Origin: Struthio camelus
Taxonomy: Eukaryota > Chordata > Aves > Struthioniformes > Struthionidae
Direction of reading: 5' to 3'
NCBI RefSeq assembly: GCF_040807025.1
Contig: NC_090952.1
Location: forward strand, 7,146,001 to 7,210,000
DNA: 64,000 nt
The notes beneath the pieces are model-generated. The model saw only the letters and a list, made by a program, of their open reading frames with translations, did not search any database and was not told the DNA's origin. The translations under genes were made by a program, and so were the position numbers. Below are positions 53,028 to 64,000 of this stretch, piece by piece. How positions within the stretch are numbered: position 1 is the stretch's first letter; each line of letters opens with the position of its first letter.

Positions 53028-54719
53028 TGAGAAAAGAGCTGTCAGCACCTCGGCAGTTGCCTGCCCCCCCGGGGCCGAGGCAGGGTTGCGCTGCCAAGGC
53101 GGCGGGGTTGAGGTGCGCTCGCCCGGGTAGCTTCGCCTCCTGGAGCGCAGGCCCTTTCACAAGTATGCAGCGGAGCTGGAAGCTGCTTCTCGGATGCGTT
53201 GAACTGTGATCGCTCCCTGCCTCCCCCCCTGCAGTCCTTGCTATATTTATCTGCAACCGTATCAGATGTTTCTAAGCTGCTATGCAGTCAATTAAAAGTA
53301 ATTCATCTGAAAAGCGTGCCCTCAGCTAGTCCAGCCTGATGGGTTTTGGAGTAAGGGTGATAGTGCGAATCAACTGATGTGAGTGAGCTACCTGTTTGTT
53401 GGTTGGTCTGTTTGTTTTTTCCATAATTGTTGTTACTTTTTCTTTTTTTTAAACTCTGTTTCTGCCTTATCTGCTGAATCGCGCTTGGGGGTGGCTGCAA
53501 GAAGAGCATCTGTCTTGCAGCCACGCGTCGCAGCAGCTGTATCCGTTCAGTTACGTAGGTGAGGTCCGGTAGCGTTATCTCCGTACGCTTGCACGGAGGT
53601 GGAGGAGGGTCTGTAATATTCGATGGTCTTTAACAATAAGAACGGCAAACTGTGCGTAACCGTGCATTTCGGTAGCACCTAGAGACCTCAGCTGAGGTGA
53701 GGGCTGTGTTGCGCATGGACACGGAGAAGGGACATTTCTCTCTGCAAAGACCCCACTGTTTGAACAGCCTTGGCAGAGGGCCTCGAGCCTGCTGGGGCGA
53801 CAGGGGTGGGCCAGCGAGCCGGGCAGCGACGGACACGACTGCCCTGCGCTGTCAGGAGGCTCAGCCTGGGGTCCCGTGTCGCGTTACTCTGGACGAAAAG
53901 GTCACAGCAATCTTCCTGATGAAAACCCACGGCGAGAACTGGGGGGAAACTCCTAATAATGGTGTTGTAACTCTGCACGTTTTAATGGGACGCTGGCAAC
54001 GGTCAGAAGCCGAAGTGGGATGGTGCTGCCGGGCAGGTGCTGGCGGCCGGGGAGAGAGGCAGCGTCGGGGGGCTGCATAAGGTCTTGTTAAAGTCTTGTT
54101 AAAGACATCAAAGTCTTGTTTTGGGGACCACCGGCGGCGGAGCTGCCTGCCTTCCCTTCGCTCACCGAACACATCTGCTAGCAGCCGCGAAGGTGCAAGA
54201 ATACAATAAATTCCAAGCTAGACCACATCTAAGGAGCGAGAATTAACTATGTGATATTGTTACCGGAGGAGTGATGTGCTCCTGTAATTAAGGGCAGTAA
54301 CAGTGCTGCACAGAGCTGGGAATGTACGGATAATTTTAATTACTGTGATTGATGGAGTATATAAGGTGTTGCGCATATGTGTGTGTCGGATCTCCAGGAA
54401 ACTCATCACGCAGTTGCCTGTTTCCTGCTCTCTGCGATCGTATCTAGAAAGCCTAAGGCACAGCTGTAAAGGCAGAAGTCGTAACAAAAGAAATTAAATA
54501 ATGAAAGTTTTGGTGGTTTAAAGGCTACATGCCCAAGACAGAGTCTGTAGGAGTCAGCATCTGTCTCCTGCTCTCAAAATCTATTTATTTATGGGTATGA
54601 CCGCACAGAGGCCTCTAAAAAGAAAGGCGTGTAGGCGTGCGAGGTGAGCCCGTGCTCGGTAATTAAATTGCCTCGGTGACGAATATGCATTTTGGTCCGA
54701 GGCCGTTAATAATACATGT

Positions 54720-56600
54720 CCTCTGGCACGCTGGCCCGGCGTTGCTCCTCAGCGAGGCTGCGGCTGCGGGAGCGCTGGCTGGGCTCGCTGCTCTTCCGGC
54801 GCGCCGCGCCGCGGGCGGCCGGCACGCGGCTCCTCGCGGCAGCCTTTGCGCTCGGACGTTTCGGCGTACGAGCTCGGGCGGTTGCCGTCGGCTTCGGAAA
54901 ACCACCTAGGAGGGACGCGAAGAACCAAGCGGCTCGCACCGCCCGGCGCGGCGTCTCCTCTTCCCTGCCTCCTCCCAGCCCGGTGGAGTCGGTCCGCGCT
55001 GCCGCCGGCAGGGAGAGCATCCCGAAGAGCGCCGGGGCAGACCTCCTCGGAGGGTTTCCGTGATCGATACCGTACGTGCCGGCTCGTTAGCAGCGGCGAT
55101 AAATCTCCGGGCTGCAGCTTGCCTGCCGGGGAGACGTAGGGCAGCGCGTGTACAGCTCGGGGGCCTCCTGCAGCCGGCCCGGCCTCCCCCGCCTCCCTCC
55201 CCGCCGGCCCCGGCGCTGCCATCCCTCCCTCTTCACGCTTGCATAATTCCCACCCCCCCGCCCCGCTCCCCTCCACCCCGGCAGTTGTTTGCATGCGAAC
55301 GCGATCCCGGAAAGCAGTGCAGCCCGCTCGCAAGCGCTCGGCGCGCTGGCCTTGCCGGCCGGCCGGAGCGGCGCCGGCCGCCTCTCCTCCCGCGCTCGTC
55401 CGCTCCCCTCCACGCCGGCCGGGAGCGGTGCCGGCTCTGCCTGGGCGAAGCGGGAGCGGGGCCGCCGCGAGGCCCCGGACCCGCCGCAGGCGTCATCGCC
55501 CCGGTCTCTTGGCTCAGCTTGCTCGGCTGTCTGTTCTCGGGGAGGGGGACGGGGTCGGGGGGGGGGCGCTGCATCAAAGAGGGGTTTTGGAGACAGCCGG
55601 CAGGGCCGCCCGCGCTCTAGGCGAGCTCGGCGTCCCTTGGAAAAAGAGGGCGCCTGCGGAAGCGGGCGCGAGGCTGAGCCAAACAATAGCCGCCCCCGGC
55701 GCGCGGGCGGCTATAATTATCAGGGTGTATTTCTTGTTTGCGGAGGGTCACGTTGGCGCGCGTTTGATCTTGCGGCCCGCCGGAGCCTCGGAGTTCAGAC
55801 GCGGGGTCAGGCTTTCAAAGCAAACCCCCCCCCCAACAAGACGGCGAACGCATAGGCGCCTTTGTTTAAAGACATGTGCTGCGACGCTGGCCGTAAACAA
55901 GCAAGCCCCCGTGACCGGCGCCGTACCCCGTAGCAGCGTGAGGCCGGAGACGGGACTGTCGCGAGGCCCGCTCTGTGCTTTCGGGGTTTGTTTTCTTTCG
56001 GGGCGGGGGGAACCGTCGGGAGACGCCGACGCGGGCAGAAAAATGCACGGGAGCGCTCGGCCGGAAAACCGCTGCTCTGCTCCCGCTGCAGAGGTGCTGA
56101 GCCATGTCGGAGAGGTGAACGGGCTGATTTCCCTCCAGTGGTATCGAACGTCCCCCCCGTCCCCGGCACGGGTCGCCCTTCCGCGCGGGGAACGTCGGCC
56201 GCCAGCACCTCCTGGACACGTCCCGGCAGCGAGCGCCGGGGCCTTCCCCCCGGGGTTTGGTCCTTGCGGGGCGTCCGCCGCAAAAAAGGGGACGCTGCTG
56301 GCGCTCGCGGGGGAGCGGCGGCGAGAGCGGGGCCGAGTGATTTCTCTTTTTCCGTGATTTCGCTTCTCCCCCTCCCGCTCTGTGTTTCGAGGTCCTAGGT
56401 ACAGATTAACTCCCTTTGCTTAATATTTAATGTTGCGTTTGCTCGGACGGGGAGCTGCAAGCGCGCCGAGAAGCGGCTGTCGGTTGCCCGCGGCTCCTCG
56501 GGCCGCCTCTGCCGGCGGGACGGGCTCCGCGTGCCCGCCAGCCGCGCTCTCCGCTCCTGCCACCCACCAAGAGCTTGGAGCCGCTCTTCCCCGTCTCGGT
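54720..56600. promoter_or_regulatory. intronic CpG island in SLC16A2 intron 1
   Basis: About 1.9 kb of dense CpG, comparable to the promoter islands, beginning 1.8 kb after exon 1. Long open frames here (for example on the plus strand 55239-56357) reflect the scarcity of stop codons in GC-rich DNA and match no known protein. Could be an alternative promoter, a non-coding RNA start or an enhancer. Confidence 0.5.
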
Positions 56601-57701
56601 CCGGCAGCCAGACGCTGTGGGCTGAGCCCGGGGACTTGGTCCGTGCCAAATCTGGAAGGTTCACAGGCTGCTTCGCAGTTTTGGGGTTTTGGTTTTTTTT
56701 TTATTAAAACATCTTAAGGCGAGGAAAAGGCTTGGTAAGAAGGAGGGAGTTTGTTGCTTTGGAAGAAGCAAAGCGTTTAGGTAATAATAATAATACTGAA
56801 AGGTCAGGAGGGGAAGCCGGGGCTGACTCGTGGTGCGCACGGAAGAGTCCCAGGCCTGGCGCCCTCTCCGTGGTCTCTGCAGACGGAGAAGGGCGGCTCT
56901 GAGGACAGAGTCGACTGACTGCAAGAGGAGATTTTTGAATCTGGTCTCAACTGAACCGTAGCAGTTTTTCGCAGCGCAGGTGGGATCAGGTCGTCCCGCA
57001 GGGCTGCTGTTGTAAAGAGCCGTGAAAATCGAGTGGGAACGGCCGTCGCTAAAACGCGCTTTCTTTAGCCTCACGGGAGGAGAGACGTCTAGCCACGGCA
57101 TTAGATTTGGGCCTGCAGGAGTGGGTGGGTTTTTTGTGAGGAGCCTGGAAAAGCTGGCGTAAGGAGTAACCAAAAGTGCTCAGCGATCTCTGGTTGCTGC
57201 TACCCGTCCCTTGGGTGGAGGTTAGGCTGAGGGGCTCAGAGGGCAATTCCACCTAGCCGACTTTGGGGTATCGCAAGTTGGACAAGAGAGTCGTTGTTTC
57301 AGTCCTGCTTGGTGCTCGAAAAAATAATTTGCTGCACACGGTTATCGCTGGTCACGGAGAGGTCCTTTTCCTGGCGCTGCTAAAATCAAATTAACAACCA
57401 TTAATAACCCTTTGTCATGTCTGCCATGCGTGGTAAGCTTTATCGCTCGGTGCTTGGGCCTGGGAGGGCTTCCCCTGAAGGTGGCACTGCGGATGTGCCC
57501 TCCTTATGCAGATCCCCTGGAGGTGACGCTTGTGTTAATTGCGGAGGTCACTTGGTACCACTGCTCGCCCACCAGCCCGCTGGCCCCCGAGCCCCCCGCG
57601 CAGGCACTCGCTGTGGGAGCAGCGCTCAGCACCATTTCCCAGGTGCTTTGACCGAGGCACGTTGCCACCCAGGAGCACCCGGCAGACGTCCTCGCCGCCA
57701 G

Positions 57702-57739
57702 TCCTCCTCCAAGCCACCGGCCCTCCTCCAAGCCACCGG
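57702..57739. repeat. 19-bp tandem duplication
   Basis: CCTCCTCCAAGCCACCGG-type unit present twice back to back with one mismatch in SLC16A2 intron 1. Confidence 0.9.
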
Positions 57740-59201
57740 CAAGGAGATGTGTCCCAGAGACGCTTCTTAAGATCCCTCTTCCGTTTTCTGCCAGTGGGGC
57801 TGGTCCAGCGTTGGTCTCCCCGTCTCCCCGATGCTGGCGGGAATCTCCCACCCCTGTTGAAACGGGCGACAGACGGCTCTCAAAACCCTTCCCGTGCTTG
57901 CCTAGGGTAAGGCCGGGCAGCACCGCTGGATTTTCTGACCTGCCGTCTTGCCTAGGGCCCCGTTGTAACCACTGGATGATGCAACCCCCTATCCAAACAA
58001 GCTTTCTTTTTTTTTTTTTAATGGCTAACCCAAAAATCAATGTATCCTTCAGGGTAGGATTCAGTTATTTAAATACCCCTTCCTGTGGCATTTCAGATGC
58101 CCTGGGTGCCCTGACCAGCTTCTGGCCACTGCTAAGACAGGCTTGGGTCTGCCCTTGGTCCGTGTAGGTGCGCTAGCCCCAGCCTGGGTAGCCCAGGGCC
58201 TGTAAAACGGCCCGAAACGCTCGCGGGTTGTTGAGCTGGCTCCCGCTGTTCTGGCTTCAGGCCGTTTTAAGTGATTACGGTTGCAGGTACCCAGGAGCGC
58301 TGCGCTAAGGGAGGTTCTTGTGAAGGGAAGTGGGCCTCCTGCTCTGTTTGCAGGTGGTGCTGATATTTCTGAAGGGTGAACGTCAAGGCGAAGGGGGGAT
58401 CCCATCCGCCCAGGGCGAGAGGATTGCACCAGCCCCGCTGGGGTTTGCTTTTGAGCATGCGCGGTCTGCGAGCAATCCCATGCCAAACTCACCATTTTGA
58501 GCCTTTCTCCCATTTTCTTCTCAGCAAGGAAAAGCTTTGCAAAGCCTTTCTGCATTTTCCAGTAGTTGAAATGGAGGGGAGGGAAGAAAAACAACCCGAA
58601 CGCACCGAGGATGACTGCAGGATTAGCAGCATGGTTGGGCTGTGTACGCAATGTACTGCACAGGGACGGCGGAGAAGCAGCCTGCGTGGGGGCCCTCTCA
58701 GTTAGCACACTTGCCATTTTAAGGATTTTAGCTTCCTTTTAAGTGTCCTCCACCAGACAGCAAAGGGGATGCTTCAGTCTCGGTCGTATTTCCCAGTGAT
58801 CATCGTCCTGAAGTGGTGGCAACTCCCATGATCTCGCTATAATAAGTAAGAAGTGGTCTCCAGTGGGTCTCTTTTGCACAAAGAGATTGGGCATTGCACA
58901 ATCGTCCCCCATTCTTTTATTTTCTTTTTTTGGTCATTTCAGTTGCAGCAAAACAAACAACAGAACCTTGCTGTGATTTGAGCCCATTTCAGCCTTTTCA
59001 GAAACTTCCAGACAGCAAGGCCGCCCCCCCCCCCCAAATATTTATTGAAAGTTTCTGGTTATTACACTTAACAAAGTGCAATTCTTGCTTTTTTTTGGCC
59101 TTGTTTCTTGGACTCTTTCCCTACCCTTTCTCCCCTCCTTGCTTGGGCAGCACTGAATCACCCCCAAATCCCCCCTACCAAACTGTGGCCTTCCCCCAGC
59201 C

Positions 59202-59228
59202 CTGATTTACACTGATTGTGTAAATCAG
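59202..59228. repeat. short perfect inverted repeat
   Basis: CTGATTTACAC at 59202-59212 and its exact reverse complement at 59218-59228 around a 5-base loop. The wording resembles old archosaur/turtle interspersed repeats that contain 'gtgtaaatcag', so it may be a repeat fragment. Confidence 0.7.
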
Positions 59229-62200
59229 TTTGAAATGAGCCCAGGTGATTTTTCTTCAACCAAGGAAGACTTCTTCTGAAATTACCCTGCTTGGGTTTTT
59301 TGGATGCCAAATTTCCGCTCCGTTGCCAGGGCTGTGCCCCCCTGGATTTTTAATCCCATTAAGGTGGCCCTGTGTGGGTGGGAAGCACCCTGTGCCAGCT
59401 GTCAGGAGCGCTGATAGCCAGCTCGCAGGGCCTGCCTGAAGCCCTCGCGACTTGGAAGATCTACCAACGTCGCAGGGGCAATGACGCTTACGTCTGCCCA
59501 CCCGCAGGAGCCAACAGTTGGCCAACACGTGTCCTCCAGGGGGATGTGATACACGTCTCCAACGGATGCGGCGCTCGCAAGCTGCCTCGAGCGCCAGTTC
59601 AGTGCAGCATCGGTTCCTTGTACCTCAAATCCCGATGATACTGTGTGGGGTAACCAGCATTTTTGGTAGGACCTGAGATGGGGAATCTAAAAACACTGAC
59701 TCTTTGGGCTTGTAGATGTATTAGCAAAACCTCTTAGGCATCTGTCTGAAGGAGTATTTCACAAAGCCAGTGCCCGGCTTGTTTTGTTCCTTAAGTCTTC
59801 TTCAAAAATAACTTTGTTTCCGCTTTCAAATGTGACCAAAGCTTTCAGTGTAGCTTTGTGAAGCTGAGCACAGCAGGGAATTTAACAGAAAGTGGAAGTG
59901 CTTTGTACGAGGAAAGGGAGGAGCAGTTTCATTTTCCCTTCTCAGGGAATTCCAGGAATACGTCAAGTCAACACGAAGGAGCAGGACTTGGACACCAGGA
60001 GAGGCAATGTAAATCAGAAATCTTTTACAGCCGGCCTTTGTAAGAAAGGGTGTGATATGGCACCAGGGCATTGGAGATTGCGTACCCTGCCTGTCCGAAA
60101 GCAGGCCAAGTAATGTTACAATGTGAAATGATCTGGGGCGGTTGAGTGGTAGAATCTTAAAATAGACCTGAACTGTCTGGTTAGGGGAAACTCTCTACCT
60201 GGAAGGAGATGCCAGCCCTGCTGATCTCTGCTGCGGTCCTCTGGGAGGAGGAAAGCAATTCCAGTTGAGTGAGATGGTTCGTGCATGACTAGCGAGGGTG
60301 TTGCCTCGTACCTCCACGGCCACCCTTGCTGCTCATCTCCTCGGGGCAGCGCTTCTGTGCCGTCTCCCTCTCTCTTTATCGTGCGCGTTGATTTATATAG
60401 TTGGCAATGTACAGCCACATGCGCTGAGCTCTGGTGTGCGTTGTGGAATCTCCCATATCCAAGGCAGGAGAGCAGTCCCGGGCTGGGTTGGCCACGTGAG
60501 GGCCGTGTCCGGCAGCGTCACGTTGGGCTGTTGGAGGAGGCTCATCTGACTTGCCAGGTGGCATCGTTAGGCGTTCAGTCTTACCATGCGCTAGGAGAGA
60601 AGGGCAAGCAGGAGGAAAAGTCATCTTCCCATCTCATGGATAGGCAGGTCTTGCAGTGTGGAGCATTAAAGGGTTTGCCCCAAGTCCGGTGGTGCGGCAG
60701 TGGCTGACGCTGGAGCAGCAAACCTCTGCGTTGAGTTTTCTGGAGGCATTTGGCTTCCCTGGTAGTGTTCAGTGAAGAGCTCAGTTTCCTCTGTATCTTG
60801 ATATTAGGAGTCAGAGCGCTTTTGTCCCAAAAGGAGCTGATTAGTGACCGTGGGCCCCAGAAGCCGGGACACCAGAGATCTCGCCCACTCCATCGGAGCG
60901 AAGCAACGGCAGTGTGAGCTCACAGCAGTAGCAGCCCCTTACGGACCAAATACTGACTGCGTTTGGGGCGTTTTCCCTGGTGGGGCAGTTCAGTGGAAAT
61001 CTGAGTTGTTTCTTGGCTCAGATGTGGCAAAAGCAGTGGGCCTGGGAGCTCCAAACTGGAGATTTGTGGGGAGGCTGTAGCAGTTTGTGTCTCTTTAGCA
61101 GTGAGCTCTGTCTGATGGGCACCTTCTCCCAGTGCTGCAAGTAAAGTAATGGGCTGGAGACAACCCTGGATGGAGTTGGGAGCCAGGGCTACAGGCTCAC
61201 CAGTAGAGTTTCTAGGGGAGCTGTGGGAAAGAGGAATAACCTGTATCTTGAGCGTGCAGCCGGCTGTCCTTAGCTGTAAGCGTGAGCGGTTGGGAACCCA
61301 CCGGCGTCAGCAGGGCTGAGCACCGCGCCATTTCGGTTTGCTCTGCAGCAATGCCCTGTTTGCTTTGGAAAGTCCCTGAAGGAATGTCTGAAGTCTGTTT
61401 TCGTAACCTGCAGTGAGCAGGGGGAAATTAATGCTTGGGGCATGGGTGGCAGTAAACAAGCTATGATATTATAGTGTTAATGGGGAGCTAATCCTGGTGG
61501 GACGTGCTCGCTGGTAGCTGCAGTGTCTAGAGGAATTTGTTTTCTGGATTTGGAGCAAGTGCTTTCGGTTGGCACCATCTGAATGTAGGGACTGGGTAAC
61601 CTTTTGCTTTTTCATGCTAGTGACTCTTTGGGATCTCTGCCAGAGCGATGCTAAATTCGTGTCAACAGCTAGATTGGCAGTGCATCTGTGCGAAAATCTG
61701 AAGACTTAAATGATGCGCCATCTAACGGGAGAGCTCGACTATGTGGGGAGACAACTTCTCCATCTCCACATTAGCTTGGCTAGAAACCACCGAGGTTTCC
61801 CCCATCCTCTGTAGCTTGGGATTTGGCCCACTTTGGGCTGGAATCTGGGAGATCTCGTTAACAGATTCCCTGATTTTCTGAAGGGCTTCACCAAAATCGG
61901 GTGAAGCCCATCATCTACCCTGATGGTCTCCTCATCACCTCCTGGGGCCGGGGAGTCCTCCAGCTTCTCATACAGGCTGAGCAGGCGCAGAGGAGGCTGC
62001 AGGTATTTCTCAGACTGTTACCAAGGCCGTGGGATGTGGCCGAGCACCCTGACCTGTCTTGATTCAGCACTGGAGGAGGAGGAGGCCTCTTCCAGCCAGT
62101 GGTTTTCATGGGGAATCACTTTTCCAGGGTTTTCATGCCCTGAAGATGAACGGGAAGAGGACCGTGTACCCTCCCGCTCTCTATATGCTAATATACGCAT

Positions 62201-64000
62201 GCAAAAAATGCTTCACCAATACAGCCCTGTTTTTTTTTCCCTTCTATTCCTAGAAGGACTGATTATTCCATCTTTCAATGGAAGGAGATGCTGCCTTTTG
62301 GCATTTAGCCCTTGAGGAAAAAAAGGGATGTGTGTGTAATGCCCGGGACACGGCCGGCGTTCCTGCTGGGTTTAACGCTGGGCCGGTTCTCGTGCCGGCC
62401 GTCGGCGTGCACGATCAGGTGGCTGGGGCCGAGGGGAAGCTTGGTTCACTCTGGGCTATTTCCGTTCATCCACCCCAAGACAGTTGGGGCGGTTGCAAAA
62501 CCCGCATGACGTGTGCTCTGAATTGCTACAACATGCTTTCATTTGTACACGGTTCAAATATCTCCCAGGCACCTCGTACAACAGGTCCTGCCAGGTGCTG
62601 CAAGCACGCAGCCCGTTAAAGACGCAGCGGTGTCATTCCTCCACGCCGGGCAGCCGCGAGTCAAACGCCCCGCGGCGTTGCTGCGTGCAAACCGGCTGGG
62701 TTACAGCAGAAACCGCAGGGGAGCGAGTTTCTTGCCACTTCTTAATCCGCCCTTCTCGCACGCCCCTTGGATCAGAGACGCAGCCTTGGAGATGGTGGGT
62801 GTTACAACCACGTTTTGGATTAGCAGTCTTTCAGCCTTTTTTTTTAAACCCTCTTTTATTTGTGGATCCCTAAAAATTAGCCAGTGCAAGTGGAAGCACC
62901 TTTAGGAATCCACCATACGTTGGTTGCTCCACAGAGTATAGCAGTTTTTCCAGGCTGCCTTTCTCAGACCCCTTCGAGTCAGTCCCCAACCACCTGGGAG
63001 AAGGTTGCTGCTCTGGCTTCCCTTTGGCAGCGGCGTGTCCCCTCCGCCGAGGAGTCAAGGACAGGATGGTCCCCGCTCCGCGTGCCCACGCCGCCCCACG
63101 AGCCGGGCCTGGAGGTGACGGGCACAGCTCGCACCGCGGAAGGGGAGCGCGAGCACGAAGCAAGCGTGGGTGTGCTACCAGCACCCGAGGCCAAGCTTTG
63201 CGCTCAAATGAGCTGCTCCGCTGGATCAAAGCCCCTTGCCTTCAGGGCAGGAGAAGGGAGCGTTGCGTTACCATGCTGATTACAAGCGGTAGTGTGTTGG
63301 GGGGGGGGGGGAAATGTGACCTCGGAGGCTGCAAGACACTGCTTGCCTGGCGGGACACGGGCTGCGCGCGGCGGGGCGGTGAGTCACGGCTGGCACCGCG
63401 CGGCTCCGGCGGGAGCCCAACCTCGCTGCGGCGTCCGCGGGGCTCGGCTGGCACCGAGCTCCTCGCCTGCCCTTTCCCTCGCAGCACAGCCCTGGAGCGC
63501 GGCCTCGCAAAACCGTCGCTGGTGCATTGGCAGCATCGATGCGCTGCAGCCTGCAAAATGCGCCGGCGGAGGCGCTGAGCGAGGTGCAAGGGCAAAGGAT
63601 GGGGACGGCAGTGGTGTGCATGGTCACGGGACCGTGTTCCCTCCTCTCCTTTTCTTTCAGCGCTCTGCACTGGGATTTAGGAGCTTAGTGAGAACTGCAG
63701 GTTGGGTTTTGTTTTGGTTTGGGTTTTTAACCCAGAGGAAGGGCAGATCCGCCGTGCGTTGCGTTGCCCGGGGCCCCGAAGCGTTGGCTTCCCGCGGCGC
63801 AGCCCATCTGCTCTCCCGCTGGAAGCGCCTTGCTTCTCCAAGAACGGCGCGCGCTCATGCTCGCTGCGTGGTGCAACTTGCTGGGGTTCGCCCAGCGTGA
63901 GCGCTGGGGCCGGCATCCCTCCGCGGGGAGCAGCAGCGACGCTCGCCCGGTGCCCGGAGCGCAAGCCACTGATTGCAGCCCCTCGCCGTTATCCGGCTTG

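Noticed and set aside
55239-56357. 372-codon plus-strand open frame in SLC16A2 intron 1
   Set aside because: Arg/Pro/Ala-rich translation of a CpG island with other open frames overlapping; explained by GC content.

Overview
The window looks like vertebrate nuclear DNA, most likely from a bird; another archosaur or a turtle cannot be excluded. The evidence is split coding exons with vertebrate splice sites, several CpG islands, GC-rich minisatellite DNA, few recognisable transposons, and two genes that belong to vertebrate families. Species is not determinable by eye.

Layout: (1) 1-2360 may be the 3' end of a plus-strand gene whose coding part lies left of the window (tandem AATAAA signals at 2220 and 2345). 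(2) 2361-16550 shows no supportable gene. (3) 16555-25100 is a complete minus-strand WASF/WAVE gene: eight coding exons that join in frame into a 509-residue protein (CDS 24817 down to 17528), plus a likely non-coding first exon in the CpG island at 24400-26580. (4) 26600-52000 is an intergenic stretch with no supportable gene. It holds a 1.35-kb CpG-free block (30716-32064), an orphan CpG island (38940-39310), a 1.7-kb C-rich minisatellite (40309-41997) and a CpG island with a perfect 34-bp-arm palindrome (42283-42353). (5) 52416-52929 is coding exon 1 of SLC16A2 (MCT8, thyroid hormone transporter) on the plus strand, in a CpG island. The rest of the window is its first intron, with another CpG island at 54720-56600.

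Main interpretation: a WASF3-like gene head-to-head with SLC16A2 is the arrangement described for the chicken region homologous to the eutherian X-inactivation centre (Cdx4-Chic1-Fip1l2-Lnx3-Rasl11c-UspL-Wave4-Slc16a2-Rnf12). In eutherians those protein genes decayed, and Xist, Jpx and Ftx arose in their place. The WASF gene is therefore best called WAVE4 (WASF4-like), the intact non-eutherian counterpart of the Ftx region, rather than WASF3. The protein assignments come from the sequence; the naming and the locus identity rest on synteny and published knowledge.
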